Assembly: GCA_015143295.1 (NCBI GenBank)
Contig: CM026553.1
Location: forward strand, 2,418,001-2,482,000
Direction: 5' to 3'
Source: Tetracentron sinense
Lineage: Eukaryota; Streptophyta; Magnoliopsida; Trochodendrales; Trochodendraceae
DNA: 64,000 nt
This document shows, piece by piece, positions 56,238 to 64,000 of this stretch; position 1 is the first letter of the stretch, and each line of letters opens with the position of its first letter. The notes beneath the pieces are model-generated. The model had not been told where the DNA came from, did no database searches, and saw only the letters and a list, made by a program, of their open reading frames with translations. Both the position numbers and the translations under genes were made by a program.

Positions 56238-57441
56238 CTTGCACAACATCATCTAATGCATGTGCATCCTGCACGGTCATGGTGAAAACCCATCCCTGAT
56301 TCGCATGGCGAGATGGCTGGGTAGGCAGTGGAGGCTTAGAAGCCTGTGAAGACCCCTGCTATGAAACTTGCCTAGCTGGAGGTCGAACTCCCTGTGGCCT
56401 GTCTCGTAACTGCCTCCGTGGACAATCCTTGATCATGTGGCCTTGATCACCATAGTGGAAACAACCCTCGTTAAGTCTACGACACTCTCCGGCCTTGTGC
56501 CTCTTACCACAAACATTGCACTCCTTGAATGGTGAAGATGTTGAAGATATGGGTGGCATATATCTAGTGGCCTACATGGCAATAAGGTGAGGTGCCTGTA
56601 GGGCAAAAGGAGGCCTCTAAGCCTACCTAGGCTGCAAAGTCTGATATGGAGCAGTCCTGGCCCTTTTCTCAGGCGATGTTGAGCCACTAGACTGTCCTCT
56701 GGTCATACCTCTTCATCTAAGGAAGTCCTCCGAACCCTTCTCGACGATCTTCACCTTGCTCACTATGTCTCCCCAAGTTTCCACCTAGAGCACGGTGATC
56801 CTATCCCTGATAAAGGACTTCAGCCCTCTCTTAAACTTCCTGATTCGCATGTGCTCAGATGCGATCATATGAGGTGCAAACCTCGACAACTCTGTGAATT
56901 TGGCCTCGTACTCTGCCATAGTCATCTTCCCCTGTTCGAGGGAGAAAAACTCCCACTCCTTCTGCTCCCTGATGAATACCAGGAAGTACTGCTTATAGAA
57001 GACATCCATGAACTCTCCCCATGTCCATGGCTCCCCTGCCTTGGTGACGTCCCTCTGCCTCAGTGCAGATCTTCACCAGTGCTCAGCTTCACCTTCCATC
57101 ATGAAGGAAGCCCATTCCACCCTCTGCTCATTAGTGCAGCAGAGTGCCCAAAAATTTTTCTCCAACTGCATTATCCAGGCCTCGACGACCATCGGGTCTG
57201 TCGTCGCATAGAAGCTAGGAGGACGAAGCCTCTAGAATACTTTAAGTCCTACAGTGTGATGGACTGGAGGAAACCCAGGTACAGGTGTAGGTGTAACAGT
57301 AGGCTGCCTGGCAACAAGGATAGCCATGGTCTCTACCATAGTCTCCATAACTTGTGAGATGTCGGGCTGCTCATCGCCCAATGGAGCCTCTCCTCCATTC
57401 CCCTTGGTCTGGTATCCACGACCCCTGGTATTTCGTCTCAT
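56238..57441 (-). pseudogene. Gypsy 1 gag, broken
   Basis: The start is ATG at 57441 (MRRNTRGRGYQTKGNGG). The retrotransposon gag core has VEAWIMQLEKNF (about 57190), FYKQYFLVFIREQKEWEFFS (about 56990-56940) and MTMAEYEAKFTELSRFAPHM. Two zinc knuckles follow (about 56525-56420): CNVCGKRHKAGEC is intact, while CFHYGDQGHMIKDC has Tyr for its second Cys. At least five stops interrupt it. The splice donor at 56237 ends the exon. Confidence 0.88.
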
Positions 57442-57814
57442 GGTTGTATCTTGAGAACAATGGCACAACATGAGTCCCGTGGAAACCAGATGATCGACAT
57501 GACATATTGCAGTTGATAACTCACCTTATATGGTGTAGTATACATCGGAGTATACACATAATAGTATGAACATACCAATAAAATCCTCAAGGTGCTAAGT
57601 ACTATACACGGCAAATAAGTTAACCGGTTACAGGTTAAGACTAGATAACCAGTCCATACTTCGAAACTAAACTTCCTAGATTGACCTACGGACATACTTG
57701 ATACCCATTATGTCACGATATCAAACCTAAAATTTAAAGTTCATCTGATTTATATGTTTAACTCCAAGAACAAGCTTCCGCTTAGAAGACGACCTAGCCT
57801 AAGGGAACTAATCC

Positions 57815-57832
57815 CTCAGCTCTGATACCAAG
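57815..57832 (-). other. Gypsy 1 primer-binding site
   Basis: On the minus strand TTGGTATCAGAGCTGAGG follows two to three bases after the LTR end. TGGTATCAGAGC matches initiator tRNA-Met, as for Copia A. Confidence 0.9.
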
Positions 57833-57834
57833 TT

Positions 57835-57867
57835 TGTCGCGACCCAAAATACCCCTAGGAGTTAAGG
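57835..57867 (-). mobile_element. Gypsy 1 5' LTR, first 33 bp (plus-strand sense)
   Basis: TGTCGCGACCCAAAATACCC to TTAAGG is the LTR tip next to the primer site. Gypsy element 2 starts at 57868; TAAGG (57863-57867) should be its target duplication. The rest of this LTR would lie beyond the window. Confidence 0.88.
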
Positions 57868-58156
57868 TGTCACGCCCCAAAATACCCCCTAGGAGTTAAG
57901 GGATACTTTAGGTGTGACTATACGTACCTGCCAAACCATCCTGTAATGAATAAGATAATTACAGTACTAGATAATGATAATCAGAGCGCGGAAGCTAAAC
58001 ATAAATGCGGAAGCGTAAACTAACTTTTTCTTTTCTTCTAAGATTTTCAAAATAGTATTCCAAGTTAACAATATACAAAACATGTCTAAGTCTAAGGTGG
58101 ACAGACCCACCTATCAAAATTTCAAAATACATAAAAGACCCTCTCGTACTCTCCCC

Positions 58157-58297
58157 TCAACAGTAGTCGAGGTATGGCCACACGTCAAGGTCTCGGTCCA
58201 CCTGAGACTGTAGTGGGATAGACGGCTCTCTCTCCTCGATATACTCTTCATCGACCCAAGGCTCTGGGTCGAGGGCTCCCTCAGTACCTACCGACAT
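58157..58297 (-). CDS. LTR-encoded small acidic protein, copy i
   Basis: The frame has 46 codons, ATG-TCG-GTA-GGT to TGA. It starts MSVGTEGALDPEPWVDEEY and ends DRDLDVWPYLDYC. Of all copies it is closest in protein to copy a, yet the two differ at 9 of the last 13 codons, all synonymously. Because this copy belongs to the youngest element in the window, it is the best one to test for expression. Acidic residues dominate; no signal peptide or membrane segment is visible. Confidence 0.6.
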   Translation of the reverse strand: MSVGTEGALDPEPWVDEEYIEEREPSIPLQSQVDRDLDVWPYLDYC

Positions 58298-58598
58298 GAA
58301 AGTACGGCTGAGCATGGAATACTCAGCGAGTACAAGCTACTAGCTATCCATAACAATAATAAACATGCAAGGAGTAATACAATACCAATCATCAATTCCA
58401 GGCAATAGTAAAATCATAGAATTAAACAATATTAAACATGGAGCGATATTATCATCTTGATGTGCATGAATGTAAAAATGCCGATAAATCTCATGCTTGA
58501 AAACCCCTTTCCATGTCTCGGTATGAATTGTAGAAATCATGTATGCGTGCATGCATGAATGTCTTGTCATCATCTTGTAACCTTGCATCTTGTAACTT

Positions 58599-58880
58599 GT
58601 GAGCCAGAGGCTGGCACCCGAATCCCCCCTGGGCTGCCAACCTCCTTGATATATGATTTTCTTGTGAGCCAGAGGTTAGTACCCGAATGTCCCTGGGCTA
58701 CCAACCTCCTTGACAATATGTGATTTTAATTACTTGTTTAGTTTTCTTGTGAGCCAGAGGCTAGTACCCGAATGTCCCTGGGCTACCAACCTCCTTGACA
58801 ATATGTGTTTTGGGGGTTTTCTTGTGAGCTAGAGGTTAGTACCCGAATGTCCCTGGGCTACCAACCTCCTTGACATGCAA
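58599..58880 (-). repeat. Minisatellite in LTR copy i
   Basis: Four imperfect units of 65-87 bp are built around GTGAGCCAGAGGCTAGTACC and CTGGGCTACCAACCTCCTTG, starting near 58599, 58664, 58751 and 58826. GGGCTACCAACCTCCTTGAG also occurs once in copy h near 50975. Confidence 0.88.
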
Positions 58881-59867
58881 TATTTTCTTGTTGGTTATTA
58901 TATGCATATGCTCTTGAAATCTCGGTTCATGCTATCATGCGTGCTCGTGTACTTGTCAATGGTGACAATCATGGAATAAGGATAATAAGAGAGATATGAC
59001 ATCACCATTCAATTCACAATATATGCATATGAGAATTTAAGTAATCAACATGGTATTTAAATCCATTCATCATTCATGAGAATACATGCATAAACCCCTT
59101 TCCATTTCTTCATTTAAATCATTATTTCATAGTTCAGGCATTTCGTCAAACACATCACATACATTGTTCCTTAGTAGTTCATCTCCTTATTTTAATTTCA
59201 TATTTTCCATCCAATCACACAAGGGTAAATTTGTTATTTGTACAATGCCCATCCTCCATTTCCAACTCACAACCCACACATATCATACATCACACATTCG
59301 GCATCCAATCGCCACATCCAATCTCCCATCCACACATCCATTCCATTTCCCTTATCTTGTTTATCTTTGTTGAGTTAATACAATACATAGGGAAGGAAAG
59401 CATAATATAAATAATCACCATTTACAATAGAAAACCTAGATTATTGCTAGGGAGAGTTAGTAGGGTGTACTAACCTTGAATCAAGGCTTGATCCTTGGTA
59501 GAAACCTTGATTGAAGCTCCAACTTGCAAGAAGAAAGATCCTTGCTTGAAGAAGGCTTGGTGTGGGCAAGAAACCCTTGAAGTTGCCATGGAAAACGCTA
59601 CCCTACCTTGGAGAAGGAGTCCCACATGAACTTGAGGTTGGATTTTCGAAATCCAAGCTTTTAGGGATGCTCTTGGGTGCTTAAACCCTTGATCTTACTC
59701 TCAAATGGAAAGGGGGCTTTGGAACCCTAGTTTCTTCTCCCTCTCTCTCAAATATCCCTAAGTGTAGTGAATGAGGGCTCAAAGGGTCGAGCAAGCCCTT
59801 ATGGGTAAGGGTTTAACGCCCAAAAGATGGAAAAGCCCTTACTGAAATTTCTGCAAAAACGTGAAGA

Positions 59868-60052
59868 CCGAGCGATCGGTGGTTATGACCGATCGATCGG
59901 TTGCCTGCCGAGCGATCGGTACTCTGACCGAGCGACCGGTCAAAAAACTACTCTCTGGAAAATTTCCCCATACAAAATTTTTGACCGTTCGATAGCTACC
60001 GATCGATCGGTTTTGGACCGATCGATCGCTGACTGGACCGAGCGATCGGTGC
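59868..60052 (-). promoter_or_regulatory. U3 palindrome array, LTR copy i
   Basis: At least eight ACCGAGCGATCGGT or ACCGATCGATCGGT motifs occur here, including the perfect palindrome ACCGATCGATCGGT at 59998-60011. The shared spacer TTTCCCCATACAAAATTTT interrupts the array, as in copies e and f. It starts about 210 bp into the LTR on the minus strand. Confidence 0.65.
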
Positions 60053-60262
60053 TCTGCAGGTCTGGACTGTTTTGACCATATCTTTTGACTCGCTCATCCG
60101 ATTTCGACGATTCAACTTGCGTTGGGTTCGTCTTTCGAAAATGAACATTTTTGACGTTTCAGAATTTCTGATTTCTCCCTTAATTATTAATTAGATTACG
60201 AGGAAGACCAATTAGCTACGAAAACGGTATTCATTAAGTATAGAAAAGTCCGGGGTGCTACA

Positions 60263-60275
60263 TTCTCCCCCCCTT
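60263..60275 (-). other. Gypsy 2 polypurine tract
   Basis: On the minus strand AAGGGGGGGAGAA directly precedes the 3' LTR. Confidence 0.9.
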
Positions 60276-60379
60276 ACAAAAATTTCATCCCCAAAATTTT
60301 GGACGATACATACATGCACAAGACTATAACAATTACAAGGGAATGCCCAGGCCCTAAACAAATAACTAAGGATACTTTT

Positions 60380-61700
60380 CCGAACTTCGGCTTCTCGTTC
60401 CTATGTAGCTTCCTCCCTTGAATGGTGTTGCCATCTTACCAAGACCAAGGGAATGGTCTTGTTGCGCAAGACTTGATCTCGCCTATCCAAGATCTGCACT
60501 GGTTGCTCAACTAGTGTAAGATCCTCTCGGATTTCCACTGGATCAAGCTCTATGACATGGGAAGGGTCCGGGGTGTACTTTCGAAGCATAGAGACATGGA
60601 ATACATTATGGACCGCCGCCATATGAGCGGGCAAAGCAACACGATAAGCCACCTCACCGACTCTAGTAATGATCTCGAACGGACCCACATATCTTGGGCT
60701 AAGCTTGCCCCTCTTCCCGAATCGCATAACACCCTTGGTCGGTGAAATTTTGACAAAAATAAAGTCCCAAACTCGAAACTCAAGGTCCCGCCTACGGGTG
60801 TCGGCATAGCTCTTCTGTCGGTCTTGTGCGGTCTTCAACCTCTCCCGGATGAGCTTGACTCTATCCGCCATTTGTTCAATCAACTCGGGGCCCAAAATTT
60901 TTCTTTCTCCCACTTCATCCCAATACAACGAGGATCTGCAACGTCTTCCGTACAAAGCCTCATAAGGCGCCATCTGTAAGCTTGCCTATAGCTATTATTG
61001 TAGGCAAATTCCACCAAAGGTAGGTGATCTTCCCAACTTCCTTTAAAATCCAGCATACAAGCTCGGAGCATATCTTCAATAACCTGATTCACTCGCTCGG
61101 TTTGCCCATCCGTCTGTGGATGGAAAGCTGTGCTAAAGTCCAACCGGGAACCCATGGCACACTGGAAGCTTTTCCAAAACCTGGAGGTAAATCTAGGGTC
61201 CCGATCCGAGACAATGCTCAATGGCACCCCGTGCAACCGAACTATTTCTATGATATACAATGCAACCAACTGATTGGAATTGAAGGTAGTCCGGTATGGC
61301 AAGAAATGGGCGGACTTCGTCAGTCTATCGACCACAACCCATATAGCATCGAAGTTTCTAACCGTCTTCAGCAACCCCACAATGAAGTCCATAGATATGT
61401 GCTCCCATTTCCACTCGGGAATAGGGAGAGACTGTAAAAGTCCGGCCGGTCTCCTGTGTTCAGTTTTGACTTGTTGGCACACCAAGCATTTAGACACATA
61501 CTCCGCTATTTCTCGCTTCATGTTCCGCCACCAAAAATGCTTTTTCAAGTCCCTATACATTTTGGTACCTCCGGGGTGAACTGTGTACTTGGACCGGTGA
61601 GCCTCGTATAAGATTTCTCGTTTAAGCTTCTCTTCAGCTGGGACACATACTCTTCCCTTGAAAATGATAATCCCATCATCCGTCACCGTAAAATCCTTGC
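60380..61700 (-). pseudogene. Gypsy 2 integrase with chromodomain-like tail, nearly intact
   Basis: On the minus strand the zinc site is complete ([19 protein letters not shown]). The catalytic residues are all present: Asp in MDFIVGLL, Asp in [10 protein letters not shown], Glu in [11 protein letters not shown] frameshift at about 60980 (NNSYRQAY against NNSYQAS in element 1) separates the core from the C-terminal frame 60401-60973. That frame has KRGKLSPRYVGPFEI and KTIPLVLVRWQHHSREEAT. A TAG where element 1 has Trp ends the chromodomain-like tail. Confidence 0.9.
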
Positions 61701-63683
61701 TACCACTCTTAACTGAATTGTCTCGGCAAGAAAGTAGCTCGGCATCCATTCCCTGCAACTCCTTGATCATGCTCAACATAAATGGCCTAACTGTGATGTT
61801 AGCCATTACCGGCCCAAAGGTAGGGAGACTAAAACTGATGCCGAGGTTGGACGCATCCTTTAGCAACCTCCACTCCTTCAGCATCATATACGCCAAAAGT
61901 CCAGTGGCCTTCCGGCTAAGAGCATCGGCTACAACATTCGTTTTGCCCGGGTGGTATTGAATGGAGCACTCGTAGTCTTTCAAAAATTCTACCCATCTTC
62001 TTTGCCTCAGGTTCAGCTTCTTCTGGTAAAACAAATACTTAAGGCTTTTATGATATGTGAATACCTCAAATTGTTCCCCATAAAGATAATGTTGCCAAAT
62101 CTTGAGTGCAAACACTACTGCAGCAAGCTCCAAGTCATGAGTGGGGTAATTCTTTTCATGCTCCTTCAATTGCCTTGATGCGTAGGCAATGACTTTCTTG
62201 TGCTACATGAGGACACACCCAAGTCCGATATGCGAAGCATCGCTATATACCTCATAACCACCATGTCCGGATGGCACAGTAAGGACGGGGGCCGTGGTGA
62301 GGTGCTTCTTCAACTCTTAGAAACTCACTTCACATCAGTCACTCCAACTGAACTTGGCATTTTTCCTCGTCAAGTAAGTGAGAGGTGCGGCCAAACTGGA
62401 GAATCCCTCCATAAATCTCCGGTAATAGCCTGCCAACCCGAGGAAACTACGTATCTCCATGACGCTCTTGGGCCTCTCCCAACTCATGACTGCCTCAACC
62501 TTGGCTGGGTCTACAGAAATACCCTCGGCCAACACTACGTGGCCTAGGAACGCCACTTTCTCTAACCAGAATTCACACTTGCTCAATTTGGCATATAACC
62601 TATGCTCTCTCAACATTTCTAGAGCAAGGCGGATGTCTCGTGTGTGATCTTCCCGTGTCTGGGAATACACCAAAATGTCGTCGATGAACACAATCACGCA
62701 TCGATCCAAGTATGATCGGAACACCCGGTTCATTAAATCCATGAACGCCGCCGGTGCATTCGTCAGCCCAAAAGGTATGACAAGGAACTCGTAATGCCCA
62801 TACCGAGTCCTGAAAGCCGTCTTCAGAACATCCTCCGACTTGATCTTTAATTGATGATACCCTGATCTAAGATCAATCTTGGAGAAAAATATCGCTCCCT
62901 TCAGTTGGTCGAACAAGTCGTCTATCCTTGGCAAGGGGTAACGATTCTTGATAGTTACCTTGTTCAACTGACGGTAGTCTATACACATTCTCATCGACCC
63001 GTCTTTCTTCTTCACAAAGAGAACCGGAGCTCCCCACGGTGAGACACTTGGTTGGATGAAACCAAGTTGTTGTAACTCCTTAATCTGTTTCTTTAATTCT
63101 TCAAGCTCTATAGGGGCCATTCTATATGGTGCTCTTGAAATCGGAGCTGTCCCCGGAGCAAGCTCTATAGCGAACTCGACCTCTCGGTCAGGAGGCAATC
63201 CGGGAAGTTCTTCTGGGAACACATCTAAGAACTCACTCACAACGGGAATAGCCGAAGAGTTTTGTGCTTCGGGGTTCGCCAAGCTCAAAGCTGCCAAGCG
63301 AACAATATCCCTTTCTCTCAATCCTCGGAAGTGAAAAGGTTTGACACCTTCCGGCTTGAAATTCACCATCTTTTCAAAACACGCAACATGTCCATGGTGG
63401 TTTGACAACCAATCCATCCCTAGGATGACATCAAAATCCAAGTCTTGGAAATCCAGGATGATAAGATCGGCTAACAGTTCATTCTCCCCCACTTGAACCA
63501 CACTATCCCTGAATATCTTATCCGTATCAACTAACTTGTCAAGTGGAGTTGCAATGGTCAACTCCCGCTCCAACGGAGTAGCCTCAGTCAAAAAGTCCTT
63601 TGCAAAACTTGGTGAGACAAAAGAGTGAGTAGATCCTGTGTCTATCAACACTCGAGCAAGACACTCGTTCACTAATAAAGCAC
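61700..63683 (-). pseudogene. Gypsy 2 protease, reverse transcriptase and RNase H
   Basis: The 445-codon frame (62335-63672) has protease [11 protein letters not shown] and [10 protein letters not shown]. The RT blocks [45 protein letters not shown] and the catalytic FIDDILVYS (about 62680) follow, then the RT-RNase H connection [11 protein letters not shown] and [11 protein letters not shown]. RNase H follows with [15 protein letters not shown] and [13 protein letters not shown]; its next Asp reads [10 protein letters not shown] (Tyr), and [10 protein letters not shown] is intact. Stops at about 62206 and 62318 break RNase H. Exon 2 starts at 63683 after the intron. Confidence 0.92.
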
Positions 63684-63818
63684 CTGTGCGATTAAGTAAC
63701 TAATATCAGTAGATTTCAAATAATAACTAGCATCATACATGGGTAACCCCTAGTATAAATAATCACATAACAAGCCATAGAAAATTTACGCCACTTAAAC
63801 TCTAAAATTCTTGCGTAC
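63684..63818 (-). other. Gypsy 2 gag-pol intron (135 bp)
   Basis: On the minus strand the donor is CAAG/GTACGC and the acceptor CGCACAG/GTGC. Read through, it meets a TAG within six codons. Removed, gag (ASDDVVQ) joins protease ([16 protein letters not shown]) in frame at the same split Gly codon as in gypsy element 1. Confidence 0.82.
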
Positions 63819-64000
63819 CTTGCACGACATCATCGGATGCACGTGCGTCTCTCTCTAACAGGGCGAAGACTCGGCCCTATGTGGCTGGGCGAGGAAGCCG
63901 TGTAGACTGTGAGGCCTTCGAAGCCTGGGAAGAGCTAGGCTGGGATATCTGCCTAATCGGGGGCCTGCTCCCCTGGGACTGAGCTGGTATATGACGTCGT
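63819..64000 (-). pseudogene. Gypsy 2 gag, C-terminal end only
   Basis: The minus strand reads a Pro/Ser/Gln-rich stretch (PIRQISQPSSSQASKASQST), a TAG, then GRVFALLERDARASDDVVQ to the splice donor at 63818. It corresponds to the region after the zinc knuckles in element 1. The rest is outside the window. Confidence 0.8.

Larger units (their letters stand above)
50254..57867 (-). mobile_element. Gypsy element 1 (Tekay-like chromovirus), right LTR interrupted
   Basis: This minus-strand Ty3/gypsy element runs from its 3' LTR (50254-52678) through the purine tract, pol and gag to the primer site and the first 33 bp of its 5' LTR (57835-57867), where gypsy element 2 is inserted. Integrase lies after RNase H, as in gypsy. 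An integrase C-terminus with KWQHHSKEEATWE marks a chromodomain-like tail. All frames carry stops. Confidence 0.92.
57868..60262 (-). mobile_element. Gypsy 2 3' LTR, copy i
   Basis: The LTR is 2395 bp, plus-strand start TGTCACGCCCCAAAATACCC, end CGGGGTGCTACA. It holds an intact acidic frame (58157-58297), hairpins (58096-58111 and 58307-58327), GAGCCAGAG repeats (58599-58880), a donor-like AAG/GTTAGTA at 59474 and a palindrome array (59868-60052). The TATA box is weak (ACCCATAAGG region near 59795). Confidence 0.93.
57868..64000 (-). mobile_element. Gypsy element 2 (Tekay-like), continues beyond window
   Basis: This element is related to gypsy element 1, in the same orientation, and nested in its LTR. 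It has a 3' LTR (57868-60262), purine tract (60263-60275), integrase with chromodomain-like tail, RNase H, reverse transcriptase, protease, an intron and the end of gag, where the window stops. Its frames are much longer than those of element 1 (429 and 445 codons), so it is younger. Confidence 0.93.

Noticed and set aside
56851-57357. 168-codon plus-strand frame
   Set aside because: It lies exactly antisense to the gypsy 1 gag core, which has recognisable domains.

Overview
The window looks like repeat-packed heterochromatin from a flowering plant, probably a eudicot. The evidence is nested Ty1/copia and Ty3/gypsy (chromovirus) retrotransposons, an L1-type LINE with an RNase H domain, a CACTA (En/Spm) DNA transposon, plant-type primer sites matching initiator tRNA-Met, and stop codons of the kind left by CG/CHG cytosine methylation. 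I see no intact host gene. One possible host-gene fragment lies at 3999-4540 on the minus strand.

Layout. 1-2241 is the right part of a gypsy LTR (copy a); 2880-3998 is a promoter-less fragment of the same LTR family (copy b); 3999-4750 holds the possible host exons. 4756-47558 is one old copia element (Copia A) with a perfect AAAAT target duplication. Its own sequence is only about 8 kb; the rest is insertions. In its 5' LTR sit gypsy solo LTR c (4986-7762) and an inverted copia solo LTR (7819-10010). In its protease region sits a second copia-type solo LTR (14503-27084), which was itself hit by a 10.4 kb CACTA element (16252-26611). Between protease and integrase sits gypsy solo LTR d (27409-38557), hit by a LINE (about 29950-38350), which was in turn hit by gypsy solo LTR e (32376-34833). 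In the last codons of RNase H sits solo LTR f (41036-42882), and in the 3' LTR solo LTR g (43572-46008). Target duplications of 5 bp, most perfect or with one mismatch, set most of these edges and give a nesting order four deep. To the right, 47564-48798 is unclassified repeat and 48799-50253 is another copia LTR. That LTR is interrupted by gypsy element 1 (50254-57867, minus strand), whose second LTR is interrupted after 33 bp by gypsy element 2 (57868 to beyond 64000, minus strand).

How the parts work together. The gypsy elements carry gag (CCHC), protease, reverse transcriptase, RNase H and integrase with a chromodomain-like tail, all damaged. In both, a short GT-AG intron separates gag from protease, and removing it restores one reading frame. 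The gypsy LTRs (nine copies, a to i) share a layout: an array of CGATCGATCG-centred palindromes just upstream of a TATA box, a splice-donor-like site about 210-230 bp downstream, a copy-specific minisatellite, a 9-bp hairpin, and a small acidic open reading frame of about 40-46 codons ending near WPY-DYC, followed by a second hairpin. Copies a and i of this small frame differ at 9 of the last 13 codons and every change is synonymous. This LTR-encoded microprotein is the best candidate here for an undescribed system.
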